Assembly (NCBI GenBank): GCA_023392285.1
Contig: JAEVZK010000143.1
Span: forward strand, 1-46,291
Direction of reading: 5' to 3'
Source of the DNA: Armatimonadota bacterium
GTDB taxonomy: Bacteria; Armatimonadota; Fimbriimonadia; Fimbriimonadales; Fimbriimonadaceae
DNA length: 46,291 bases
Both the position numbers and the translations under genes were made by a program. The notes beneath the pieces are model-generated. The model saw only the letters and a list, made by a program, of their open reading frames with translations. It was not told where the DNA came from and searched no databases. Positions 1 to 6,596 of this stretch are shown here, one piece after another. Positions within the stretch are counted from its first letter, which is position 1, and each line of letters starts with the position of its first letter.

Positions 1-1388
1 GGCCAATCGGCGATCGCATCGGATCCGTCTGCCATGCCTTCGGTTTCGCGATAGGGTGAGGCAACCGAGCCGCAGTCGAGATGGTCGCGACCAATCACGA
101 TAGGAGCAGAGATATCTCCCTTGCGAACAAGATCGTTAATTGCCAGGCCCATCTTCGCGCGTTCACCGTAGCCGAGCCAGCAAATTCGAGCCGGAAGGCC
201 CTGGAATTGAATCTTCTGCTGAGCCAACGGCACCCATCGCTTGAGCAGCGCATTGTCGGGGAAGAGTTCCAGTAAGAGTTCATCCGTCCGATGGATGTCG
301 GCCGGATCACCGGAAAGCGCCACCCAGCGAAACGGCCCCTTGCCCGAGCAAAACAGCGGCCGAATGTATTCGGGCACAAAGCCAGGAATGTCGTAAACAT
401 GCTCCACTCCCGCCTTGGCTGCCTGAGTGCGTATATTGTTGCCATAGTCGAACGTGACCGCCCCTAGTTTCTGCAGGTCGAGCATCGCTTGAACATGCAA
501 GCCCATCGAATCGAAGCTGCGCCTAAGGTATTCATCGGGATCGTCGCTTCGAAGAGAGGCCGCTTCCTGTAAAGTCAGCCCTGCCGGAACATATCCGTTC
601 AGAGGATCATGCGCACTTGTCTGATCGGTGAGCACGTCGGGCACGATGCCGCGTCGGACCATCTCAGGCAGAACCTCCGCACAGTTGCCGACTAAACCCA
701 CTGAGATCGCCTCGTTCGAATGCTTCAAGATGTCCAGCGCCTCGTCGAGACTCTCGGCAATACGATCGCAGTAACCAGAATCAAGGCGTTTTTGGATGCG
801 GGCACGATCGACATCGATGCCAAGAAACTTAGCGTCGTTCATCGTCGCGGCCAAGGGCTGAGCGCCACCCATGCCGCCCATACCGCCGCTGACCACCCAC
901 TTGTTCTTCAGCGAGCCCCCAAAATGTTTGTCCGCTGCTGCCGCGAACGTCTCGTAGGTGCCCTGAACAATCCCCTGAGAGCCAATGTAAATCCAGGAGC
1001 CAGCCGTCATTTGGCCGTACATCGTCAACCCAAGGTTCTCCAGCCGGGTGAATTCGCTGAAATTATTCCAGTGCCCCACCAAATTCGAGTTAGCAATGAG
1101 CACCCGAGGAGCGTCGGAATGAGTTCGGAACTTCCCCACCGGCTTGCCTGATTGGATCAGAAGAGTCTCGTCATCCTCCAATTCCCGTAAAGAACGGACG
1201 ATGGCTTCGAAAGCCTCCCAGCTACGTGCAGCTTTCCCTCGTCCCCCGTACACGATCAGTTCATCTGGCTTTTCCGCAACCTCCGGATCAAGGTTGTTCA
1301 TGAGCATTCGCATCGCTGCCTCTTGAGTCCAACCCTTACAGGTGAGACTGGTTCCTCGGGGAGATCGCACTACCGTCTTCGTCGACAT
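1..1388 (-). CDS. hutU: Urocanate hydratase (urocanase), 3' part missing
   Basis: Urocanase converts urocanate to imidazolonepropionate in cytoplasmic histidine degradation, using tightly bound NAD+. Translating the minus strand from the ATG at 1388 gives 462 residues before the window edge; the family is about 550 aa, so roughly the last 90 residues lie outside. Recognisable motifs are the NAD-binding GGMGGMGGAQPLA, NSNLVGHW, GSQGIVQGTYETF, the FCSGKGPFRWVALSG block, and GYGERAKMGLAINDLV followed by GRDHLDCGSVASPYRET near the active site. No other hut gene is in the window, so it is not in a visible hut operon. It is divergent from the MCE gene, with 81 bp between them. A CAGAAT hexamer lies 6 nt before the ATG and an AGGAG almost touches it, so the mRNA may be leaderless or carry a very short leader. 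The family call is secure. Confidence 0.96.
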   Translation of the reverse strand, partial: MSTKTVVRSPRGTSLTCKGWTQEAAMRMLMNNLDPEVAEKPDELIVYGGRGKAARSWEAFEAIVRSLRELEDDETLLIQSGKPVGKFRTHSDAPRVLIANSNLVGHWNNFSEFTRLENLGLTMYGQMTAGSWIYIGSQGIVQGTYETFAAAADKHFGGSLKNKWVVSGGMGGMGGAQPLAATMNDAKFLGIDVDRARIQKRLDSGYCDRIAESLDEALDILKHSNEAISVGLVGNCAEVLPEMVRRGIVPDVLTDQTSAHDPLNGYVPAGLTLQEAASLRSDDPDEYLRRSFDSMGLHVQAMLDLQKLGAVTFDYGNNIRTQAAKAGVEHVYDIPGFVPEYIRPLFCSGKGPFRWVALSGDPADIHRTDELLLELFPDNALLKRWVPLAQQKIQFQGLPARICWLGYGERAKMGLAINDLVRKGDISAPIVIGRDHLDCGSVASPYRETEGMADGSDAIADW

Positions 1389-1394
1389 ACTCCT

Positions 1395-1400
1395 ATTCTG
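1395..1400 (-). promoter_or_regulatory. Putative -10 element of hutU (CAGAAT)
   Basis: Minus-strand CAGAAT ends 6 nt before the hutU ATG, the same spacing seen for TANNNT hexamers at several other genes here. No convincing -35 box is visible. Transcription would begin at or next to the start codon. Confidence 0.35.
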
Positions 1401-1457
1401 AGCCAAACCGGCGAACGTCGAACTCCGAATTTCCCTCCGCGCTTTCCTACTTCGCGT

Positions 1458-1463
1458 TAAAAT
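1458..1463 (+). promoter_or_regulatory. Putative -10 element of the MCE gene (TAAAAT)
   Basis: TAAAAT ends 6 nt before the ATG at 1470, placing a predicted transcription start on the start codon (leaderless). GAAGGA fills the spacer but is too close to the ATG to be a standard Shine-Dalgarno site. No clear -35 box. Confidence 0.45.
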
Positions 1464-1469
1464 GAAGGA

Positions 1470-2915
1470 ATGCAGAGTGCCGCCAAGGTTGGCTTGCTCG
1501 TGATCATCTTTGTGGCTCTCCTGTACGGAGCCTATTCATTCTTGGGCGACTCGCTGTTCAAAGAGAAGCAGAGCACTTACTTTGCTGAATTCAGCGATGC
1601 CAGCGGCATCACCAATGGAACTCCTGTGCAGATGGCGGGAGTCAAGATCGGAACCGTCAAAATCGTCCAGCTCGTTAATCCAAAGTTGGCACGAATCACG
1701 ATGGAAGTCAAGCCTCAGATCATGATTCCGGAGAACAGCACCGCGTCGATCGGCGGCTCGCTCATCGGCATTGGCAACGCTCCGCTTGAAATTGTCCCCC
1801 CCGCTAAGCTGACCGAGCAGTACCTCGCCAGCGGCGCGACCTTAAAAGGAGTGCACTCTTCTCCTTTGGAAGCGATGCTGCCGGAAAGCAGAGCAACTCT
1901 CAAAGAGCTCAACCTCACCCTCGCCGCAAGCCGCAAGCTCTTGGAAAATCAATCCCTCCAAAACAAGCTTTCGCACCTCATGGATTCAAGCGTCAAGACT
2001 TTGGATAAATTTGGCATGCTCGCCGATCGGGCTCAGGGTCTCATCGGCAGCGCAAGCGGCGTCGCCAACAATGCAAACGCGCTCATCGCCCAAAATCAGG
2101 CGACCCTGCACCAGGCCGCACAGAGTGCCTCGCTTGCGATGGCGGATATTCGCCGCAGCACGAACATGCTCGCGAAACTGATCGAGAGCGGCAAGTATCA
2201 AGATCAAGTGCAGACCCTGCTTGAATCGCTCAACAAGACTGCGCAAAAAGCCGATGATCTCATGACCAGCATCAACAGCTTCGTGAACGATCCAGAAGTG
2301 CAAGGCAACCTAAAATCAACCGTTGCCAACATGAACAAGATTTCCGACACAAGCACGCGCATCGCGGCAAACTCCGAAGAAATTTCGAAAAATGGCATCA
2401 CGATCAGCCAAAAGGCAATTGAACTGACGGACAAGGCAAACGAGATCGCCGATGAGGCGAAGGCCGCCCTCCAGCGAATCTCTGGCTTCTTCAACAAAGG
2501 CGTGTCAAAGCCCATCATTCCCCCGGTCCAAGCCGCCCTCGACCTCACCCGGGAAACGAGCCCCAACCATTGGCGCACCGATTTAACCGGTCGCCTCCAA
2601 CTCCATGAAGGGTTTCTGGATGTCGGCCTTTATGATGCTTTTGAGAGCAACAAGGTCATCCTCCAGCTTGGAAATCCTTTGGCGGGAATTCCGGGCGATT
2701 ACCGATACGGCATCTATGCAAGTAAACCCGGCGTCGGGGTAGACTATCGGATCGCGCCTAGGGTGAAGCTTCGTACGGACTTGTTCGATATTAACAAGCC
2801 ACGAGTTGATTTTAGGACGCAGCTTGATTTTGGCAACGGATTCGTGGGCTGGCTCGGACTCGAAAAAATCTTCGATCGAAATGCCTTCTCCGTGGGAGTC
2901 GGAATCAGGAAATAA
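1470..2915 (+). CDS. MCE/MlaD-family protein (lipid ABC transporter substrate-binding component)
   Basis: MCE proteins such as MlaD sit in the envelope, form hexameric rings and shuttle phospholipids or other hydrophobic compounds with an MlaE/MlaF permease-ATPase. This 481-aa protein has one N-terminal membrane helix (about residues 7-25), then an MCE domain (about 37-112) with the typical GITNGTPVQMAGVKIGTV turn and the later GSLIGIGNAPLEI segment. A long Ala/Ser/Asn-rich helical region follows (about 130-350), as in long MCE proteins that build a tube or needle. The last 100 residues look beta-rich and resemble the C-terminal parts of some long MCE proteins. No mlaE or mlaF gene is adjacent, so partners must lie elsewhere. 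It is followed after 19 bp by rplI. The MCE call is firm; the lipid substrate is unknown. Confidence 0.88.
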   Translation: MQSAAKVGLLVIIFVALLYGAYSFLGDSLFKEKQSTYFAEFSDASGITNGTPVQMAGVKIGTVKIVQLVNPKLARITMEVKPQIMIPENSTASIGGSLIGIGNAPLEIVPPAKLTEQYLASGATLKGVHSSPLEAMLPESRATLKELNLTLAASRKLLENQSLQNKLSHLMDSSVKTLDKFGMLADRAQGLIGSASGVANNANALIAQNQATLHQAAQSASLAMADIRRSTNMLAKLIESGKYQDQVQTLLESLNKTAQKADDLMTSINSFVNDPEVQGNLKSTVANMNKISDTSTRIAANSEEISKNGITISQKAIELTDKANEIADEAKAALQRISGFFNKGVSKPIIPPVQAALDLTRETSPNHWRTDLTGRLQLHEGFLDVGLYDAFESNKVILQLGNPLAGIPGDYRYGIYASKPGVGVDYRIAPRVKLRTDLFDINKPRVDFRTQLDFGNGFVGWLGLEKIFDRNAFSVGVGIRK

Positions 2916-2921
2916 CGAATT

Positions 2922-2927
2922 TAGGTT
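2922..2927 (+). promoter_or_regulatory. Putative -10 element of rplI (TAGGTT)
   Basis: TAGGTT ends 7 nt before the rplI ATG. It could give rplI its own leaderless transcript although the gene follows the MCE gene closely. The next bases, AGGTCAA, could instead serve as a weak ribosome binding site. Confidence 0.3.
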
Positions 2928-2934
2928 AGGTCAA

Positions 2935-3450
2935 ATGAAGGTTATCTTAAATCAGACGGTGCCGAAGGTCGGCAAAGAGGGCTCGGTAGTCACCGTCGCC
3001 GATGGTTATGCGCGCAACTATCTTTTCCCGCGTGGCCTCGCGATTCTCGCCGACAAGAAGCAGATCGGAGCGCTTGAGAAGCGAAATGCCCGCGTCGCCG
3101 AGAAGACCGCTGGGCAGAAGACCTCGGCCGAAAGCTTGAAAGAGAAGCTGGACGGAAAGACTGTAAAGATTGAAGGCAAGGTCGGAGCCGCCGCTGGCAA
3201 GCTGTTCGGTGCCATCACCGCGCAAGATGTGACCGACGCGATCAACCAACAACTCGGCGTGACGCTCGACCGCAAGCAGGTAGCACTTCTGGACCCGATC
3301 AAGAAGCTCGGTGATCACACCGTCGAGCTCGACCTTCACCGAGAGGTCGATGCCAAGGTCACCGTGAACGTGTTCGACCCGAACGCTCCCGTCGAGAAAG
3401 CTCCCGAGGAAGAATCTGAGGAAGCCGAAGGCGAACTCGTCGAAGCCTAA
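2935..3450 (+). CDS. rplI: 50S ribosomal protein L9
   Basis: L9 binds 23S rRNA near the base of the L1 stalk and helps maintain reading frame. The 171-aa product starts MKVILNQTVPKVGKEG, the standard N-terminal domain, with the signature GYARNYLFPRGLA at residues 24-36. A connecting helix (about 41-75) and the C-terminal domain (about 80-150, including GKLFGAIT) follow. The last 20 residues are an acidic Glu-rich tail beyond the usual L9 end of about 150 aa. An in-frame upstream extension to 2806 exists but overlaps the MCE gene and is not conserved-looking, so the ATG at 2935 is chosen. The gene is not beside rpsF, ssb or rpsR as it often is. A hairpin follows the stop. Confidence 0.97.
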   Translation: MKVILNQTVPKVGKEGSVVTVADGYARNYLFPRGLAILADKKQIGALEKRNARVAEKTAGQKTSAESLKEKLDGKTVKIEGKVGAAAGKLFGAITAQDVTDAINQQLGVTLDRKQVALLDPIKKLGDHTVELDLHREVDAKVTVNVFDPNAPVEKAPEEESEEAEGELVEA

Positions 3451-3468
3451 CATCTTCGCAACGCATCT

Positions 3469-3499
3469 TGCGCCGCAGCGACCGTTGCGGCGCATTCTT
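3469..3499 (+). terminator. Rho-independent-type hairpin after rplI
   Basis: TGCGCCGCA at 3469-3477 and TGCGGCGCA at 3486-3494 form a perfect 9-bp GC-rich stem with an 8-nt loop, followed by a short, imperfect T run (TTCTTG). It sits 19 bp after the rplI stop, a good place to end the MCE-rplI transcript. The weak T run lowers confidence. Confidence 0.6.
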
Positions 3500-3784
3500 G
3501 CGTCAACCGGTCCCGATTCATCGGAACTTTGCCCACCGCGCAATCGTTCGTATCAATAAGCATCACCATGACGCATCAATCGAGGGTCTCCGTGAATGAG
3601 CACACCGCTTCAACACGCTTAAGAAAGCGCGTGCTGCTGCTTCGGCAGTTGCGCGCCGCGTTCCCGTCGATGCTCATGGACGAAGTCATCGCATATCAGC
3701 TCGTCTGGCCCTGCTAAGCCAAGAGATCCGCCTCTTTCCCCTTGTGCGCCCGTCCCGAGCGCACCTGACTTTGCGCATCCGCGC

Positions 3785-4516
3785 ATGGAGATCTCTTTGG
3801 AACAGCTCTACATCCTTTCCGCACATACGAACCATTCGAAGCAGACAAAGGCGCAGCCAGCCCGCGCCTTCACTGCTTCCCTGTACTGCTTGGACGGCAC
3901 TGCCTTGCCGCTGTTGGTGGCTCAGGAAGATGCCCGCCGAATGCTTGCTAAAACGACCAATACGTTGATCTGGCTCGAACTCGACGGCGATTTTCACCAC
4001 ATGCTCGTGCTCGTCGCAGGCGATCCACGACACATTCGCGCCAATCATTTGGAGTTGCACGAGGTCGAGGAGAACGAGGAAATCAGCGCGTTTTCACTCG
4101 TGCGTCTCTCCGCGTCTGAAGATGATGAGCGACAATGGGACGTGGTCGATCCTTGGATCAAGGTGAGTGGCCCGGCTCAGCGAGTCGCGGCTGGCCACCA
4201 TCTGGTTACCCGCGAGCATGCCTATCGCGAGATTCTCGCGCGAGACGTTAAGCTCTTGTTCCGAACCAAGCTCATGAGCGATCCTGAGCAGGTTCTGTTC
4301 AAGTCCGATTTTGAACCTGAGCAGAGAGAAGAGGACAAGCGCAAAGTTGCCATCGCCGTCGAAGGCATTGGCTATGAAGCGGCAGCGGAGAATGCCTACT
4401 TCGTTGCCGCTGAGAAGCTGCTCCGGAATCGTCTCACGCTCTGCTCGGCCTGCGACTGCGCCATGCCCTCGATGCGCATCTGCTTGAGCAAAGACATTTA
4501 CAGCGGGAAGCTTTAA
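3785..4516 (+). CDS. Hypothetical protein, 243 aa
   Basis: I do not recognise this protein. It is soluble-looking, with no signal peptide or membrane helix, and rich in charged residues around 85-140 (a Glu-rich stretch near HELEENEE-like sequence). Codon use resembles neighbouring genes. The C-terminus is odd: after about residue 210 it turns into a Cys/Met/Ser-rich stretch (LCSACDCAMPSMRICLS) that reads less like ordinary protein, and the same frame stays open again after the stop to about 4617. A nonsense mutation or sequencing error near 4516 is therefore possible. The start is uncertain: there is no ribosome binding site and no TANNNT hexamer before 3785. The stretch 3451-3784 upstream holds only the rplI hairpin and a small unconvincing frame. 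Antisense frames here look less protein-like. Confidence 0.5.
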   Translation: MEISLEQLYILSAHTNHSKQTKAQPARAFTASLYCLDGTALPLLVAQEDARRMLAKTTNTLIWLELDGDFHHMLVLVAGDPRHIRANHLELHEVEENEEISAFSLVRLSASEDDERQWDVVDPWIKVSGPAQRVAAGHHLVTREHAYREILARDVKLLFRTKLMSDPEQVLFKSDFEPEQREEDKRKVAIAVEGIGYEAAAENAYFVAAEKLLRNRLTLCSACDCAMPSMRICLSKDIYSGKL

Positions 4517-4981
4517 ATTAGCGAAGTAAGCGCCTGCTGTATGTTCAAGTTGGCTGAGGCACATAGCGTGCTCGATGGGATCGGTGCCAAGCTCAAGCTT
4601 CAGACGGTTCCTGCTTGACATTCTGGAACAGCAGTCACGACCTGCTACGCAAGATGTGGCAGCGGCAGGGATCATTCCCTGCCGCTTTGCTACAGAGTCC
4701 AATCCACGTCACTGGATTGTCAGGCAACCCTTTGCCAAAGCTGAAACTGGCCTTTAGCCGGGGTGATCGTGGTCCGTTGGTAAAACTCCGCGGTATTCGC
4801 TAGGCGTCACACCTTTACGGTGGCGACGTGCTTCGAGCTCCAACGGGGCGCGAAGTTCCTTGATAAGGTCCGATGCGGAGGCTTGAGCGGTGCTCTCGGC
4901 ATTTCGTTCCGGGCGGATCATGATCGAAGGGGTACCCCGAGCTCAGCCTTCCGATCTGCGAACCGGCAAAAGCTCCGGCAC
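4517..4981. other. Intergenic region without a supported gene
   Basis: This stretch between the unknown 243-aa gene and the terminator of the ferritin-like gene holds only short frames that I judge non-coding. One of them, in frame with the upstream gene (about 4541-4617), could be its lost C-terminus if the stop at 4514-4516 is a mutation or error. The only clear structure is the hairpin at 4661-4686. Confidence 0.5.
4661..4690 (+). terminator. Strong 11-bp hairpin, possible terminator
   Basis: AGCGGCAGGGA (4661-4671) pairs perfectly with TCCCTGCCGCT (4676-4686) around a TCAT loop, followed by TTGC. The stem is strong but the T run is poor. It lies about 145 bp after the annotated stop of the 243-aa gene, nearer to the second in-frame stop at about 4617, which fits a gene that once ended later. 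Confidence 0.45.
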
Positions 4982-5011
4982 AAAAAAAGCCCTCGCCGGG
5001 CAAGAGGCGAG
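4982..5011 (-). terminator. Rho-independent terminator of the ferritin-like gene
   Basis: On the minus strand, CTCGCC and GGCGAG form a 6-bp stem with an 8-nt loop, then GGC and an uninterrupted run of seven T (A run at 4982-4988 on the plus strand). It begins about 30 bp after the stop codon at 5042, in the correct orientation. Confidence 0.75.
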
Positions 5012-5041
5012 AGCAAAAACAACTCAAGGGAGAAACAAACC

Positions 5042-5866
5042 TTAGGATCGAATGTTGCCGTTCAATCCGTTCGGGAAGAAGCCGCCGCTGTTCGAGGTGG
5101 AGGCATAAACAATGTTCAACACTTCACGAGTCGTCCGGATTACAGCCAGCGAATCGGTCGTGAGCGTGAAATAGTCGGTTCCACTTGGCGGCGGAACGAT
5201 ATCTTTATCATCCAAAGCAGTGGTCGCGATGCCCGCATCTTGGACGAGAAGCCGAAGATTTCCAGCGTGATAGGCTTCTGCGGCTAGAATTCTCGCCGCT
5301 GCTTCAAGGTAATCACGATTGTCGATATAGCGGGCGGCGCCTCCATAGGCGCTGACTCCCACGTCCTCGAATGCTCGAGCAAGCACAAGGAAAGTCGACA
5401 TGCTACTGAAGTCGCCAAGAGCGGCCAAATTGATTGCCGGCCTTGCAACCGCTTTGCTACCGAGCGCGGTGCGCAAAAATCGAACGTGATCCTGTTCGTC
5501 GGATGCTAGCTGTTGAGCGATCGTTTGGACTCTGGAGTCGGTGAAAGTCGTCTGAACTCCACCGCTAGTGGTGCCTTCAGTGCCGACGCCGTTAGTCGCA
5601 ATACCCACAGATTCAATCCCCGATCCTGTCGTGGCGTAGGTGTAGAATTCAGCCTCTAAATATTCGAGGTTGAGCGCAAAATTGAGAATATCGCCATCAC
5701 TTGGCCCACCTCCCGATCCACCTTCTCCAAGGCAGCCGCTTAAAACGCTTGCGCCCGCGGCCATCATAATGGAGCCTACGGCAGCCTTGTGAAGCACTTC
5801 GCGGCGACTTAATGCGCTCTTACTTTCCGGCGAAACTTCGCCGGTCTCTTTGTCAAACAATTTCAT
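5042..5866 (-). CDS. Ferritin-like domain protein, exported (Tat signal with lipobox)
   Basis: This 274-aa protein belongs to the exported ferritin-like family (PF13668 type) that includes desiccation-related proteins; the biochemical role is not established. The N-terminus has a twin-arginine motif (SRREVLHK, residues 20-27), a hydrophobic stretch and a lipobox-like LSGC at 42-45 followed by a Gly-rich linker. That suggests Tat export and possible lipidation. The four-helix region begins at about 57 with the EYLEAEFY motif (Glu68, Glu71, Glu73), continues with SDEQDHVRFLR (Glu and His as likely metal ligands), and has a third helix with EAYHAGNLR. The start at 5866 is chosen over an upstream in-frame ATG at 5926 because GGAGAG lies 8 nt before it and the Tat signal begins soon after. 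It is divergent from a LuxR-PAS regulator, which may control it. Confidence 0.88.
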   Translation of the reverse strand: MKLFDKETGEVSPESKSALSRREVLHKAAVGSIMMAAGASVLSGCLGEGGSGGGPSDGDILNFALNLEYLEAEFYTYATTGSGIESVGIATNGVGTEGTTSGGVQTTFTDSRVQTIAQQLASDEQDHVRFLRTALGSKAVARPAINLAALGDFSSMSTFLVLARAFEDVGVSAYGGAARYIDNRDYLEAAARILAAEAYHAGNLRLLVQDAGIATTALDDKDIVPPPSGTDYFTLTTDSLAVIRTTREVLNIVYASTSNSGGFFPNGLNGNIRS

Positions 5867-5890
5867 GAATGTTGCTCTCCGGTCATGGGC

Positions 5891-5920
5891 CACCATAATT
5901 GGCAGACAGCATCTATGGTG
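5891..5920. promoter_or_regulatory. 7-bp inverted repeat in the divergent promoter region
   Basis: CACCATA (5891-5897) and TATGGTG (5914-5920) are an exact inverted repeat with a 16-nt spacer. Each arm contains TATGGT, read outward on its own strand, so the pair can be two mirrored -10 elements driving the ferritin-like gene (minus) and the LuxR-PAS gene (plus). It could instead be an operator for the adjacent regulator. The sequence supports the repeat; its role is inference. Confidence 0.4.
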
Positions 5921-5929
5921 TGGCAAAGA

Positions 5930-6586
5930 ATGTTTGGAGCAAAGTCACTGCTTTTACTGTCAGACGAACTACGGTCAATGACAAACCCTGAGAGACCCCT
6001 TTCGAAACGACAGCGTCAGCTCGTAGAGTTGGTTGCGCAAGGCTTAACCGACAAAGAGATTGCGCTCGAACTCGGCCTTTCTGAAGGCACACTACGCACT
6101 TATTGGGACCGCTTGCGCAACCGGTATCAGGCCCGAAGTCGATCAGAAATTATTGCAAAAGTTCTTACCCCGATCGAGAACGATTCAATCGGCCGACGAA
6201 TCCTGATCAAACTCCCTCTCTATGTCTGGACTGCTCGCCCCGACGGATACGTAGATTTTTGCAACGAGTGGTTCCAAACCGAAGCTCATGTCGATGCTAA
6301 AGACTGCATCGGCCAGGGCTGCCGCATTCTAATGCCTCACAACGAACTTCATGAGAGCGAACTTCGGTGGAGAAGGGCCAAGAATTCCGGTAAGGGGTAT
6401 GAAGCGATCGTTCACTTCAAATGCGGGTGCGATGGTGAGTATCGAAAGCACAAAATTAGGCTTACTCCGCTGCGAAACGAGGATGGCGAAATTATCAAAT
6501 GGCTCGGTTACGGACGCGAACTTGCGGAGGGTGCAGATGAGCAACATCTTAAATTCTTGCGCGCGTTCATTGGACAAGTAGCTTAG
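5930..6586 (+). CDS. LuxR-type HTH regulator with C-terminal PAS domain
   Basis: Predicted cytoplasmic transcription regulator of 218 aa. It has a LuxR/GerE-like helix-turn-helix at about residues 24-78 (SKRQRQLVELVAQGLTDKEI, then LSEGTLRTYWDRLRNRY) and a PAS-like sensor domain at about 92-205 (LPLYVWTARPDGYVDFCNEWF at the start, IRLTPLRNEDGEIIKWLGYG at the end). The order is the reverse of typical LuxR proteins, where HTH is C-terminal. The PAS ligand is unknown. Start choice is uncertain: the frame is open from an ATG at 5885, but that lies upstream of the likely promoter. The ATG at 5930 follows a TATGGT by 10 nt, and another ATG is at 5978. It is divergent from the ferritin-like gene, and its stop is 11 bp before the cytochrome gene. 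Confidence 0.82.
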   Translation: MFGAKSLLLLSDELRSMTNPERPLSKRQRQLVELVAQGLTDKEIALELGLSEGTLRTYWDRLRNRYQARSRSEIIAKVLTPIENDSIGRRILIKLPLYVWTARPDGYVDFCNEWFQTEAHVDAKDCIGQGCRILMPHNELHESELRWRRAKNSGKGYEAIVHFKCGCDGEYRKHKIRLTPLRNEDGEIIKWLGYGRELAEGADEQHLKFLRAFIGQVA

Positions 6587-6589
6587 AAT
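6584..6589 (+). promoter_or_regulatory. Putative -10 element of the PSCyt1 gene (TAGAAT)
   Basis: TAGAAT overlaps the end of the LuxR-PAS gene and ends 7 nt before the GTG at 6597, predicting a leaderless transcript. No clear -35 box at standard spacing. Confidence 0.45.
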
Positions 6590-6596
6590 AGAAAAT

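Noticed and set aside
95..445. 116-aa minus-strand frame
   Set aside because: It lies inside hutU in a different frame; hutU has clear family motifs.
3529..3717. 62-aa plus-strand frame after rplI
   Set aside because: No start signals, low-complexity composition and no recognisable protein; judged non-coding.
4094..4702. Minus-strand frame of 202 aa opposite the 243-aa gene
   Set aside because: Codon pattern and composition look like an antisense shadow; the plus-strand frame is more protein-like.
4615..4803. Short plus-strand frames around the 4661 hairpin
   Set aside because: They run through a strong hairpin and have no start signals.
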